From positions 124,001 through 188,000 of the forward strand of contig NZ_JAGJBZ010000003.1 of the NCBI RefSeq assembly GCF_020010925.1: DNA of 64,000 nt. The letters are read 5' to 3'. This DNA comes from Streptomyces griseiscabiei. Its GTDB lineage: Bacteria; Actinomycetota; Actinomycetes; Streptomycetales; Streptomycetaceae. Of the stretch, positions 9,585 to 18,383 are shown piece after piece. The notes under the pieces are model-generated. The model searched no databases. It saw only the letters and a program-made list of their open reading frames with translations, and had not been told where the DNA came from. Numbering within the stretch: position 1 is the stretch's first letter; each line of letters opens with the position of its first letter. The translations under genes were made by a program, and so were the position numbers.

Positions 9585-10849
9585 CGTGTCTTCTCCCTCG
9601 GCAGGTTCAGGACCACCGCGGACTGGAACCCGCCGAACCCGCTGCCCACCGAGAGCACGGTGTTCAGCCGCCGCTCACGGGCGACGCGCGGCACGTAGTC
9701 CAGGTCGCACTCGGGGTCCGGGGTCTCGTAGTTCGCGGTGGGCGGGACGACCTGGTGGGCCAGGGCCAGGGCGCAGGCGACGACCTCGATGGCACCGATC
9801 GCGCCCAGCGAGTGACCCACCATGGATTTGATGGAACTCATGGGCGTGTCATAGGCGTGCGCGCCGAGCGTCCGCTTCACGGCGGCCGTCTCGTGCCGGT
9901 CGTTCTGCTTGGTGCCCGAGCCGTGCGCGTTGACGTAGTCGACGGCCGTCCGGTCCAGCCGGGCGTGGTCGAGGGCGTCCTCGATGGCCCGCGCCATCTC
10001 CAGACCCTCACTGGTCAGCCCGGTCATGTGGTAGGCGTTGCCGAAGGTGGCGTACCCGCTGATCTCGCAGTACACATGCGCGCCGCGGGCCCGCGCGTGC
10101 TCCAGCTCCTCCAGGACGAGTACGGCACCGCCCTCGCCCATGACGAACCCGTTGCGGTCCGCGTCGAAGGGACGGGAGGCGTGGGCCGGGTCGTCGTTGT
10201 TGGGGGAGGTGGCCTTGATCGCGTCGAAGCAGGCCATGGTGATCGGGGAGATCGGCGAGTCCGACGCCCCGGCTATGCAGATGTCGGCCCGGCCCTCCTC
10301 GATCGTGTGGAAGGCGTACCCGACGGCGTCGAGGCCCGAGGTGCAGCCGGTGGACACGGTCTGCACCGGCCCGCGCGCCTCGAAGCGTTCCGCGACCGTC
10401 GAGGCGAGCGTGCTGGGCGCGAACGCCCGGTGCAGATCCCGCCCGGCCTCCCGGTGGTCCACGTCCCAGCGCTCCCCGCCATGGCTGACGAGTACGTAGT
10501 CGTGCTCCAGCCGGGTGGTGCCGCCGACCGCGGTGCCGAGGGAGACCCCGACCCGCCAGGGGTTCTCCGCCGCGAGGTCGAGACCGGAGTCCCGTATCGC
10601 CTCGTCGCCCGCCACCAGGGCGAACTGGATGTACCGGTCGCAGCGGGCCACCTGCTCCGCGTCCAGTCCGTGGGCCGCCGGGTCGAAGTCGCACTCGGCG
10701 GCGATCCGCGAACGCAGCCCGGACGGGTCGAAGAAGGTGATGCCACGTGTCGCCGTACGACCGTCGGCCAGGAGGTCCCAGAACGCCGGGACGCCGATGC
10801 CGCCGGGGGCGACGATGCCTATGCCGGTGACCGCCACGCGCCTGGTCAT
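9581..10849 (-). CDS. whiE-ORFIII: Ketosynthase alpha of the spore-pigment PKS (WhiE ORFIII type)
   Basis: A 422-residue beta-ketoacyl synthase. The catalytic nucleophile is Cys169 in [14 protein letters not shown]. The two histidines are H309 (VNAHGSGT) and H346 (VGHSLGA), and Lys341 completes the set. Sequence details such as [15 protein letters not shown]-type [20 protein letters not shown] and [11 protein letters not shown] are those of whiE/curA/sch spore-pigment KS-alphas rather than antibiotic ones. It performs the iterative malonyl condensations. Its ATG overlaps the cupin gene stop (ATGA, 10846-10849) and its stop overlaps the CLF start. Confidence 0.96.
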   Translation of the reverse strand: MTRRVAVTGIGIVAPGGIGVPAFWDLLADGRTATRGITFFDPSGLRSRIAAECDFDPAAHGLDAEQVARCDRYIQFALVAGDEAIRDSGLDLAAENPWRVGVSLGTAVGGTTRLEHDYVLVSHGGERWDVDHREAGRDLHRAFAPSTLASTVAERFEARGPVQTVSTGCTSGLDAVGYAFHTIEEGRADICIAGASDSPISPITMACFDAIKATSPNNDDPAHASRPFDADRNGFVMGEGGAVLVLEELEHARARGAHVYCEISGYATFGNAYHMTGLTSEGLEMARAIEDALDHARLDRTAVDYVNAHGSGTKQNDRHETAAVKRTLGAHAYDTPMSSIKSMVGHSLGAIGAIEVVACALALAHQVVPPTANYETPDPECDLDYVPRVARERRLNTVLSVGSGFGGFQSAVVLNLPREKTR

Positions 10850-11310
10850 GAGCGGACCTGGGAGCGTTCGGCCGCCCGTGCGGCGTGTGCCGCCTCCACC
10901 GGGATCGGTACGCCGTTCGCGTCCTCGGTGTCGACATGGCCGAGCGGCGGGCTCGGCGCCAGCGGGCCGAGGTGGAAGACCATCCGGGCCTCCACCTTGC
11001 CGACGTTGCGGAACCGGTGCCGCATATGGGCGGGGATCAACAGCCCCTGCTCGGGCTGGAGTCGGTGGGCCTCGCCGTCGAGGTCCACCTCCAGCTGCCC
11101 GCAGATGACGTAGATGAACTCCTCGGAGTACGGGTGGTAGTGCTCGGCGATGCGGTCGCCGGGCGCCACGATGGCCACGCCCATGAAACCGCTGGTGGAG
11201 CCGACGGTGGTGGGGGTCAGCATGGCGCGCAGATCGCCGCCGCGCCGGGTGTTGGGCTCGACCTCGCTGACATCCACGATTCCGGGATGGCGGAGTTGGC
11301 GGTTGGTCAC
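10846..11310 (-). CDS. whiE-ORFII: Cupin-domain protein of the pigment locus (WhiE ORFII type)
   Basis: A 154-residue single-cupin protein. Motif 1 is [20 protein letters not shown] (metal ligands H-x-H and Glu) and motif 2 is [16 protein letters not shown] (His ligand), so the metal site looks intact. Family members occur in nearly all spore-pigment clusters. Their reaction is not firmly established; a cyclase/oxygenase-like or late tailoring role is usually proposed. It follows ORFI by 60 bp and overlaps the KS-alpha start by 4 bp. The Ala/Arg-rich C terminus ([15 protein letters not shown]) is probably a flexible tail. Confidence 0.92.
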   Translation of the reverse strand: MTNRQLRHPGIVDVSEVEPNTRRGGDLRAMLTPTTVGSTSGFMGVAIVAPGDRIAEHYHPYSEEFIYVICGQLEVDLDGEAHRLQPEQGLLIPAHMRHRFRNVGKVEARMVFHLGPLAPSPPLGHVDTEDANGVPIPVEAAHAARAAERSQVRS

Positions 11311-11370
11311 GACGTTCCTCCGAACGTGAGCGGGGAGGGATTCGGGGGCTTCAGGGGCCCCGGGGGAGGG

Positions 11371-12525
11371 TCAGGCGTCGGGCGCCCGGCGGTCGGTGAC
11401 GAGTTCCATGCGGGCGACCGTCAGCAGCCGGGCCGGGGCGCCGTCCTTCGGGGAGCCGTCCGCGCCGAGGGCGCCGCCGTCGAGGAGATCCGTCAGCTCG
11501 GCCGCGCGGGCCCGGTCGGTGAGACCGAGGACGGGACCGGGGTCGTTGTCGATGCCGCCGCGCACGTCGACCAGGCGTACGACGATGTCGTCGCGCTGGA
11601 AGATCGTGCTGCGCAGCACCGGGCCCTCGGGGTCGTCCGCCGCCGCCTCGTCCTGCCGGGCGAGCAGCTCGGCCAGCCGCAGCCCGCAGCCCTCGCGGGC
11701 CGGGTAGTACAGCGCGTGCCGTTCGGCGTCCGGGCTCTCCTGGCCGGCCGTCACATGGTGCACGGCGGGCAGCGCCGCACGGGTGAAGAACACCCGGGCC
11801 GAATCCGGGTCGTCGAGGTCCCGGTCCTGCTCCAGATGGGGGTTGAGGGCCTCCTCGACGGCCCGCACCTCGGGCTGCCGGGCCACGTGCCGCAGCGCGG
11901 CGAGCAGGTCGCCCCGTACCTCGACGGCCCGGACGACCCGGTTGCCGTGCATGAACAGGGAGGTCCGGCACAGCCGGGTGGAGTCGTCGACCTTCGGCTC
12001 GGGCGCGGCGTAGTCGGCGAGGATCTTCGCGACGATCTCCTCGCTGCCCGGCTTCACGGTGAAGGTGAGCGCGTGCCGGATCAGGCCGTCACCGATGCGG
12101 GGCGAGGTCTGCAGCCGGCGCTCGCCGGGCTCCGCCGCCACGGCCGGGCCGCCGGTCTCGCGGACGATGTGGAAGCGCAGCGAACGGGTGTCCCGGACGC
12201 AGTCGTGCAGCGGGCGCACCATCTGCACGTGCTCCTCGCTGTTCACCCAGGTGAGGAACGGCGGGGCGCTCTCCCACTCGCTGGTGATCAGCCATTGGGA
12301 GGGGTTCTCGATGGACTGGCACAGCTGGTCGCTGACGTGCCCGGGGACGGACGCGACCTGGTTGCACAGTTGCTCGTACGCCTCCAGGAACTGCTGCTGG
12401 GCGCCGTCGTAGACGTCCACGAGGAGGACGACCCGGAGCCGGGAGCCGTCGAAGACGGACTGGGAGACGTGCTGCGACACCTGTCGCTTCAGCGTCTGGG
12501 TAAGCCGTTCGGACGTGGTGGTCAT
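11371..12525 (-). CDS. whiE-ORFI: SchA/CurD-like protein of the pigment locus (WhiE ORFI type)
   Basis: A 384-residue protein made of ABM/EthD-like ferredoxin-fold units: residues about 20-115 (LRVVLLVDVYDGAQQQFLEAYEQL), about 150-240 (IRHALTFTVKPGSEEIVAKIL) and a C-terminal unit about 280-375 (LRSTIFQRDDIVVRLVDVRGG). This matches SchA/CurD, the first gene of spore-pigment operons, whose exact step is not assigned; monooxygenase or cyclase activity is suggested by the fold. I place the start at the ATG 12525, with GGAG about 11 bases upstream. A GTG at 12534 is possible but too close to that ribosome site. It heads the co-directional ORFI-ORFVII run. Confidence 0.88.
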   Translation of the reverse strand: MTTTSERLTQTLKRQVSQHVSQSVFDGSRLRVVLLVDVYDGAQQQFLEAYEQLCNQVASVPGHVSDQLCQSIENPSQWLITSEWESAPPFLTWVNSEEHVQMVRPLHDCVRDTRSLRFHIVRETGGPAVAAEPGERRLQTSPRIGDGLIRHALTFTVKPGSEEIVAKILADYAAPEPKVDDSTRLCRTSLFMHGNRVVRAVEVRGDLLAALRHVARQPEVRAVEEALNPHLEQDRDLDDPDSARVFFTRAALPAVHHVTAGQESPDAERHALYYPAREGCGLRLAELLARQDEAAADDPEGPVLRSTIFQRDDIVVRLVDVRGGIDNDPGPVLGLTDRARAAELTDLLDGGALGADGSPKDGAPARLLTVARMELVTDRRAPDA

Positions 12526-12665
12526 GCTGCGCACATCTCCTCGGTGGGGCGGATCGGTGGGGGCAGAGACGGACGGGGCGTCGGCCGAGGCGGCGTGACG
12601 TCACGTCGGCGTGCCTCGATCCTCAGCCCGCCCCCTCCGGCGCGCGACTCGTATGCACTGCGCGG

Positions 12666-12702
12666 GTGACCGGCCGGGCCGTCGTGCGGCGCGGCCGGTC
12701 AC
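12666..12702. terminator. Stem-loop between the small exported protein gene and whiE ORFI
   Basis: Perfect 11-bp arms GTGACCGGCCG and CGGCCGGTCAC flank a 15-nt loop. It lies about 25 bp past the stop of the minus-strand exported-protein gene and about 140 bp before ORFI, so it probably ends that transcript and makes ORFI start a new one. Confidence 0.6.
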
Positions 12703-12726
12703 GGCGGTTATCGCGCCCGGCACGGG

Positions 12727-13197
12727 TCAGGCCACGCTTCCGGCGGTCTTCCTGCGGCGCACGGCGTACAGCCCGGTCCCGGCGACGGCCAGGACGGCGA
12801 GGCCGCCCGCGGTCACGGCCGGGGAGGCCAGGCCGCCGCCACCGGTGTGCACACCACCGCGGGGCTTCTCGTGCCCGCCGCCCCAGGACTCCTCGTCCTG
12901 CTTCCCGCCCCAGGAGCCCTCGTCCTGCTTGACGGTGCCGGAGCCGGTGTCCTGCTTGCCGCTCCAGGAGTTCCCCTCCTGCTTCGGGGCGCCGGCGGCC
13001 GGGTCCTGCTTCGGGGCACCGGAGGCGTCGTCCTGCCGGGCGGTGCCGTCGGTGCCGTTCTCCTGTCCCTTCTCCTGCTCCTTGCTGTAGGAGGAGTCCG
13101 CCTCGTCCCAGCCCCCGGACGCGTAGGCGCCGGGCGCGCCGAGTACGAGGACTGCCGAGGCCGCCGCGGTGGCCACGAGCGTGCGAGCAGAGCGCAT
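12727..13197 (-). CDS. Small exported, C-terminally membrane-anchored low-complexity protein
   Basis: A 156-residue protein with a Sec signal peptide (MRSARTLVATAAASAVLVLG, cleavage after AYA). A low-complexity body follows, rich in Lys, Gln, Asp, Gly and Ser, with repeated KQD/KQE steps (PKQDPA, PKQEGN, GKQDTG, VKQDEG, GKQDEE). The C-terminal hydrophobic segment (SPAVTAGGLAVLAVAGTGLY) ends with RRRK, like a wall-sorting tail but without LPxTG or LAxTG. The ATG at 13197 has GGAAGG 7 bases upstream; the longer frame is noncoding. It sits inside the pigment locus, between the hydroxylase and ORFI. A cell-surface role during sporulation is inference from position. I do not recognise a family. 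Confidence 0.75.
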   Translation of the reverse strand: MRSARTLVATAAASAVLVLGAPGAYASGGWDEADSSYSKEQEKGQENGTDGTARQDDASGAPKQDPAAGAPKQEGNSWSGKQDTGSGTVKQDEGSWGGKQDEESWGGGHEKPRGGVHTGGGGLASPAVTAGGLAVLAVAGTGLYAVRRRKTAGSVA

Positions 13198-13311
13198 CTG
13201 ACGATCCTTCCGTCGGACGGGGCGGGCAGCCGACGTCGCGTCAGCTGAGGTGACCCGCCCCCGACGTGATCCACCGTCAGCCAGTCCCTTCGCCACCACC
13301 ACTCAAGGCGT

Positions 13312-15069
13312 TCACTCGGGTGATCCGCTCACCAGCAGCGTGGTCAGCACCGCGCGCAGGGTGGCCTCGGCGTCCGGGACCGGGCCCGGCGACCGCCATG
13401 CCACGAACCCGTCGGGCCGCACGAGCACGGCGCCGCCGGCCGTCGTCCCGTGGACGGCCGCCCAGTCCGCGCCGCCGTCCTCGGGCGTCAGCTCGGCGTC
13501 CGGGCCGGAGCCGATCCGGTACGCGGCGAGGGGGACGGACATCGACTCGGCGAGGCGGAGGGCGGCGGTGTGCCAGTCGCCGCCCTCCTCGGCGTCGCTG
13601 AGCAGGACGAGCGAGCGCTCGTAGAGGTCCAGCGTGGAGACGGGCTGCCCCTGAGGGGCCTCCCGGTGGCGCCCCTGTTGGCTCCCCTGCTGACGTACCG
13701 CCAGGTGGGGGGCGCGGCTGCCGGGTTCGCCGGAGAGGTCGAGGCGCTCGGGGACGACCGGGGTCGCGGGGTCGGTGCCGAGGACGGCGCCGCGCGGGTA
13801 GCGGTAGCCGAGGGCCACGTCGAGGATGCCGCGCTGCGGGCCGCCGCCCCCGCCGACACCGGGGGCCGGGGCGAAGCCGGGGTGGCTGTGCTCGACCGAA
13901 CGGGCGGCGGCACGGGCGCTGGTCGCCTCCGCCACCGGGCGGCGCTCGGCGTCGTACGAGTCGAGCAGGCCCTCACCGGCCCAGCCGCCGAGCACGGCCG
14001 CCAGCTTCCAGGCGAGGTTGTGGGCGTCCTGGATACCGGTGTTGGAGCCGAAGGCGCCGGTCGGGGACATCTCGTGGGCCGAGTCGCCGGCCAGGAACAC
14101 CCGCCCCGAACGGTAGCTCCGGGCGACCCGCTGGGCGGCGTGCCAGGGTGCCTTGCCGGTGATCTCGACGTCGAGGTCGTGGACGCCGACCGCGCGGCGG
14201 ATGTGCGCGACGCACCGCTCCTCGGTGAACTCCTCCAGGGTTTCGCCGTGTTCGGGGTGCCAGGGGGCGTGGAAGACCCAGTTCTCCTTGTTGTCCACGG
14301 GCAGCAGCGCCCCGTCGGCGTCCGGGTTCGTCAGATAGCAGACGATGAAGCGGCGGTCGCCCACGACACCGGCGAGGGCGCGGGAGCGGAAGGTGACGCT
14401 GACGTTGTGGAACAGGTCGCCGGGACCGCTCTGGCCGATGCCGAGCTGTTCGCGGATCGGGGAGCGGGGGCCGTCCGCGGCGACGAGATAGTCGGCGCGG
14501 AGGGTGGTGTGCTCGCCGGTCTCACGGCTCTTGACGATCGCGGTGACCCCGGAGGAGTCGGTCTCGAACGACAGCAGTTCGGTGCCGTACCGCAGATCGC
14601 CGCCGAGCCGCCCGGCGTGCTCCAGCAGCACCGGCTCCAGGTCGTTCTGGCTGCACAGGCACCAGGAGCTGGGGCTGAACCGGGCGAGACCGCCGCCCGC
14701 GTCGATCTGCTTGAAGAGCCACTCGCCCGCGTCGCCGACCAGGGTGGGTGTCTGCAGGATGCCGTGGTTGTCGGCGAGGGTGGCGGCGGCCTCGCGGATG
14801 CCGGGCTCGACTCCCGCCGCGCGGAACAGCTCCATCGTGCGGACGTTGTTGCCCCGGCCGCGCGGATGGATGGAGGTGCCGGTGTGCCGCTCGACCAGGG
14901 TGTGCGGCACGCCCAGGCGGCCCAGGAACACCGAGGTCGACAGGCCGACGAGGGACCCGCCGACGATGAGGACCGGGACGTGGGGGGTGGTGGGGGTGCC
15001 GGTGGGGTCAGTGGTGCCGGTGGGATCGGTCCGATCAGGTCCGACAGATCTGTGCTGCATCGCGTTCAT
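13312..15069 (-). CDS. whiE-ORFVIII: FAD-dependent aromatic polyketide hydroxylase (WhiE ORFVIII type)
   Basis: A 585-residue class A flavoprotein monooxygenase. The dinucleotide motif is VLIVGGSLVGLSTSVFLGRL (about residues 32-51). The DG motif is in VAADGPRSPIREQLG. The GD motif is VFLAGDSAHEMSPTGAFGSN, followed by GIQDAHNLAWKLA. A thioredoxin-like C-terminal domain (about 470-585, ending in VLVRPDGFVAWR) is typical of the PgaE/RdmE/WhiE ORFVIII group. It would hydroxylate the aromatic pigment precursor with NAD(P)H and O2. ATGs at 15069 and 15060 are both possible. In S. coelicolor this gene is divergent from ORFI; here it is co-directional and separated by the small exported-protein gene. 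Confidence 0.92.
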   Translation of the reverse strand: MNAMQHRSVGPDRTDPTGTTDPTGTPTTPHVPVLIVGGSLVGLSTSVFLGRLGVPHTLVERHTGTSIHPRGRGNNVRTMELFRAAGVEPGIREAAATLADNHGILQTPTLVGDAGEWLFKQIDAGGGLARFSPSSWCLCSQNDLEPVLLEHAGRLGGDLRYGTELLSFETDSSGVTAIVKSRETGEHTTLRADYLVAADGPRSPIREQLGIGQSGPGDLFHNVSVTFRSRALAGVVGDRRFIVCYLTNPDADGALLPVDNKENWVFHAPWHPEHGETLEEFTEERCVAHIRRAVGVHDLDVEITGKAPWHAAQRVARSYRSGRVFLAGDSAHEMSPTGAFGSNTGIQDAHNLAWKLAAVLGGWAGEGLLDSYDAERRPVAEATSARAAARSVEHSHPGFAPAPGVGGGGGPQRGILDVALGYRYPRGAVLGTDPATPVVPERLDLSGEPGSRAPHLAVRQQGSQQGRHREAPQGQPVSTLDLYERSLVLLSDAEEGGDWHTAALRLAESMSVPLAAYRIGSGPDAELTPEDGGADWAAVHGTTAGGAVLVRPDGFVAWRSPGPVPDAEATLRAVLTTLLVSGSPE

Positions 15070-15214
15070 GTTCTTCGCTCAACTCCAGCGCGTCGTGTCC
15101 GCCGACTCGGCCGGATAGGGCCGGGGGCTTCATCCATGCCCCGCACCGGGAATCGGGGACCGGGCTTCACCCGCTTAGGGGCGCTTGGGGACGCGTCGGA
15201 GGTGCCCGTACATC

Positions 15215-15274
15215 TACTCGGGGGCACACGTACTCGGGCGCACAGGTACTCGGGTGCGGCTGAGTACCCGCGCC
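15215..15274. repeat. Three 16-bp direct repeats plus an inverted partial copy upstream of a membrane protein gene
   Basis: Copies start with TACTCGGG at 15215, 15231 and 15247 (exact 16-bp spacing, consensus TACTCGGGnGCACAnG). The segment 15261-15274 reads TGAGTACCCGCGCC, an inverted partial copy. The array ends 36 bp before the ATG at 15311 and lies between divergent genes. Spacing near 1.5 helical turns suggests cooperative protein binding. Confidence 0.7.
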
Positions 15275-15310
15275 CTGTGCGGAGAAGACCCGTGCCGGGA
15301 GGCTGGGTTC

Positions 15311-15724
15311 ATGAACCGACGACTCCGCGCCCTCCCCTCCCAGCTGCTCCCGGCCCTTGTCACGGGCGTGGCCTCGCTGACCCTCTGGGCCGTCTGGCTG
15401 GGCTGGGACCAGCACCGTGATCTGCGTCCTGACGGTTCGTCGACCGGGCCGTACGAGGCCTGGCAGATCGTCGGCCTGGTGCTGACGCTGCTGCTGCCGG
15501 TGTACTGGGCCGCGTCCCGGCGGCACATCCTCGGCGCGGTCGCCGGCACCACGATCGGCCTGACCGTCGCCTCGTTCCACGACTGGTCGGACGACGCCAG
15601 CGGCCTCTACGTCATCGGCGTCACGATGGTGATGCTGGGGACCGTCGCCGTGACCACCGGGCTCTCCTTCCTGATCGCGGCCGTCGGGGGCCGGGCTCGG
15701 CCGACGGCACGCGTGGCGGCGTAG
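15311..15724 (+). CDS. Small integral membrane protein of unknown function
   Basis: A 137-residue protein with about four hydrophobic segments (near residues 12-30, 52-68, 75-92 and 100-125). A polar loop after the first contains WDQHRDLRPDGSSTGPYEAWQ. The ATG at 15311 is chosen because MNRRLRALPSQLLPALVTGV gives a positive-inside N terminus; the frame upstream runs through the 16-bp repeats. No catalytic or transport motif is recognisable. It ends 3 bp from the stop of the convergent monooxygenase gene. Confidence 0.7.
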   Translation: MNRRLRALPSQLLPALVTGVASLTLWAVWLGWDQHRDLRPDGSSTGPYEAWQIVGLVLTLLLPVYWAASRRHILGAVAGTTIGLTVASFHDWSDDASGLYVIGVTMVMLGTVAVTTGLSFLIAAVGGRARPTARVAA

Positions 15725-15727
15725 GGG

Positions 15728-17227
15728 TCAGCGGGCGTCGTAGGCCTCCGGGTCGAAGTGGGCCAGGCGGCGGCGCATACGGCCCGTCGACCAGGGCCAG
15801 CTGAAGCTGTTGACGCCGTTGGGGTCCAGGTAGTAGCTGGAGCAGCCGCCCGCGTTGTAGACGGTGGCGGGCAGGGCCTGCTGGACCTCGGCGCCGAAGG
15901 CGGCCTGGACCTCGGGGCGTACGTCCATGCTGGTCCAGCCCGCGCCGCGGAAGTGGCGTATCGCGCCCGCCACGTACGCCAGTTGGGCTTCGAGAACCGC
16001 GTACGCGGAGGAGTGGCCGGTGCCCAGGTGCGGGCCGAGGAGGACGAACGCGTTCGGGAAGCCGCTGACGGTGGTGCCGAGGTAGGCGTCCGGGCTGCCC
16101 TTCCAGTGGTCGTCCAGGCTGGTGCCGTCGGCGTCGAACACCCGGCGGGCGATGGGCATGTCGAGGATGTGGAAGCCGGTGCCCAGGACGATCGTGTCGA
16201 CGTCCGCGCGGCTGCCGTCGGCGCCGACGATCCGGCGGCCCTCGACGGCCTTCACCGCTGTCGCGTGCACGGTGACGTTGGGTCTGGTCAGGGCCGGATA
16301 GTAGGTGTTGGAGAGCAGGAGCCGTTTGCAGCCGAGGGTGTAGTCGGGGGTCAGCGCCTGACGCAGGGCCCGGTCCTTGACGGTGGCCCTGAGGTGGAGC
16401 GTGCCGATCCTCTGCACGGTCCGCAGCAGGGCCGGGTGGCGGAAGCCGACGCCGAGGGCCTCCAGCGCCGCGTACTCGGCTTTGCGCAGCGCCCGTTGGG
16501 CGCCGGGGACGGTCCGCAGCAGGCGGCGTTCGGCGTGCGGTACCGGGTGGTCGGGCTTGGGCAGCACCCACTGCGCGGTGCGCTGGAACAGATGCAGCCG
16601 GCCGGCGCGCGGCTGGATCGCGGGCACGAACTGCACCGCCGAGGCGCCGCTGCCGATCACGGCCACCCGGGCGCCGGTGAGGTCGACGTCGTGGCGCCAG
16701 CGCGAGGAGTGGAAGACCGGGCCGGGGAAGTCGGCGAGGCCGGGGAGGTCGGGGCGCAGCGGCTCGTGCCAGGGGCCGGCCGCCGAGATCAGGAAACGGG
16801 CGGTGTAGGCGCCGCGGGTGGTCTCGACGTGCCAGCGGGCGTGGGCGGGGTTCCACCGGGCCCGGGTGACCTCGGTGCCGTAGCGGATGAGGGGCGTGAT
16901 GCCGTACGCGGCGGCCGTGTTCCGGAGGTAGGAGCGGATCTCGGGCTGGCCGGCGAAGGCCCGCGTCCACTCCGGGTTGGGCGCGAAGGAGTACGAGTAG
17001 AGAGCGGACGGCACGTCGCAGGCGCAGCCCGGGTAGGTGTTGTCCCGCCAGGTGCCGCCCAGGTCGGCCGCCTTCTCGACGATCACCAGATCGTCCACCC
17101 CCGCCTCGCGCAGCTTGATCGCCGCGCCGATGCCGGAGAGGCCGCTGCCGATGATCAGGGCCTCGACGTCGCGGTTCTCGGCGCTCCCGGGGACCTCGCG
17201 GTTTCCGGGGCTTCCGGGCTGTGGCAT
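15728..17227 (-). CDS. Flavin-containing Baeyer-Villiger-type monooxygenase
   Basis: A 499-residue two-dinucleotide-domain flavoenzyme. The FAD motif is ALIIGSGLSGIGAAIKLREA (about 24-43), with DLGGTWRDNTYPGCACD after it. The FPGPVFHSSRW segment (about 169-179) is the type I BVMO/FMO fingerprint region. The NADPH Rossmann motif is VAVIGSGASAVQFVPAI. It would insert oxygen next to a ketone or oxidise a soft heteroatom using NADPH. The ATG at 17227 has AGGAG 6 bases upstream. It is directly downstream of a patatin-like lipase in another frame and both are divergent from a TetR gene, so the pair likely forms one regulated catabolic or tailoring unit. Substrate unknown. Confidence 0.88.
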   Translation of the reverse strand: MPQPGSPGNREVPGSAENRDVEALIIGSGLSGIGAAIKLREAGVDDLVIVEKAADLGGTWRDNTYPGCACDVPSALYSYSFAPNPEWTRAFAGQPEIRSYLRNTAAAYGITPLIRYGTEVTRARWNPAHARWHVETTRGAYTARFLISAAGPWHEPLRPDLPGLADFPGPVFHSSRWRHDVDLTGARVAVIGSGASAVQFVPAIQPRAGRLHLFQRTAQWVLPKPDHPVPHAERRLLRTVPGAQRALRKAEYAALEALGVGFRHPALLRTVQRIGTLHLRATVKDRALRQALTPDYTLGCKRLLLSNTYYPALTRPNVTVHATAVKAVEGRRIVGADGSRADVDTIVLGTGFHILDMPIARRVFDADGTSLDDHWKGSPDAYLGTTVSGFPNAFVLLGPHLGTGHSSAYAVLEAQLAYVAGAIRHFRGAGWTSMDVRPEVQAAFGAEVQQALPATVYNAGGCSSYYLDPNGVNSFSWPWSTGRMRRRLAHFDPEAYDAR

Positions 17228-17228
17228 C

Positions 17229-18233
17229 GCAGGCTCCTGTCCGGGCGTCGGGGGCGGCCTCGCTCACGGCCTCGCGGACGGTGGCGCGGGTCGTGCGCAG
17301 GGCGGTCTCCAGGACGGTGAGGCGGCGCCCGGGGTCCATGAAGTTGCCGCCCATCACCGCGAGGTCGGCGGCGGCGGGCTCGATACGGACGACACGGGTG
17401 CCCGCCGCCCGCAGCGCGGCGCACTCCGCGTCGAGGGTGCGGGTCATGACGCGGCGCAGCAGGGCCTCCGCCCGGCCGAGGCCGCGGCGCGGTCCGGGGA
17501 GGCGGGAACTCATCGGGGCGATCACGTACACCTCGTCGAGCCCGCTCGGGACCAGGAGGTCGGCGGAGGCGGTGGAGAGGATGCCGCCGTCGGCGTACCG
17601 CCGGCCCGCGACGCGTACGGGCGGGAACCAGCCCGGCACCGCCCAGGACGCCCGGAGCGCGTCCCGCAGGGCGGCCGGTGGGGCGTCGGGGTGGCCGAAG
17701 ACGGTACGGCGGCCCGTGTCGAAGTCGGTCGCCACCAGCCAGGTCGCCGGATGCGGGACCCACTGCCCGGCCGGGGCGAGGGAGTCCGCGAGGGCCGCCA
17801 GCCACCGGGCGTCGCCGCGGCCCTGGGGGAGCAGACCGGAGAGCCCGGCCAGGGCGGGGGCCGTGCGGCGCAGCGCGTGGCGGGCCAGCCCGGGGGAGCC
17901 GGGGAAGACGGCGGGGCGGGGCGGGAGCGCCCGGGGCGCGGAGGCGAGGTGCCGCAGGAGTTCGGGGCGGGCGTCCGGGCGGCCCAGCTGGGCGGCGAGC
18001 AGGTCGTCCACGCCGACACCGGCGCCGAGCAGAGCCGCCATCTCGGCCCCGGCGGAGGTGCCCACCAGGACCTCGGCGTCGCGCGGGTCCCAGCCCGTGG
18101 CCCGCCGGAGCGAGTGCAGGGCGGCGACGGTCCAGGTCGCGCCGAGGGTGCCGCCGCAGCCGAGGACGAGTCCTCGGGAGGGAGGGGAGGGGTGGGGAGG
18201 GGTTGTGCGCGTGCGCGTGCTCGTGGCGTTCAC
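17229..18233 (-). CDS. Patatin-like phospholipase with no stop codon at its expected end
   Basis: About 335 residues of a patatin-fold lipid acyl hydrolase. It has an oxyanion-type RGLVLGCGGTLGATW (about 20-34), the nucleophile elbow GTSAG with Ser60, and the dyad motif YADGG with Asp215. The start is placed at GTG 18233 (GTG 18242 is an alternative); no strong RBS is seen. The family sequence fades at about 17250, where the monooxygenase gene begins in a different frame. This frame has no stop until 15621, so as written the lipase would read 1.6 kb through its neighbour. I stop the feature at the family-like end. A missing stop, an indel or a sequence error is suspected. Confidence 0.7.
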
Positions 18234-18279
18234 CGCGTCCACATCCAGGTACTCGGGGGATCCAGATACCAACGAGATC

Positions 18280-18298
18280 CGGATACTAGTGGTATCCG
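18280..18298. promoter_or_regulatory. 19-bp palindrome, probable TetR operator
   Basis: CGGATACTAGTGGTATCCG has perfect 7-bp arms around a 5-bp centre. A further half-site-like AGATACC lies at 18264-18270. It sits between the divergent lipase and TetR genes, where autoregulatory TetR operators usually occur. Direct binding is inference. Confidence 0.7.
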
Positions 18299-18383
18299 AA
18301 ATGCTTGGACAGCCCCTGTCGGAGATAAGATCCGGGAGCCTTTCGAGAGCCGCCGCCGGAGAGGGAGAAGGAGGGGAAGCGAC

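Noticed and set aside
15215..15274. 16-bp repeats as a CRISPR array
   Set aside because: No spacers: the repeats are directly contiguous, too short, and no cas genes are nearby.
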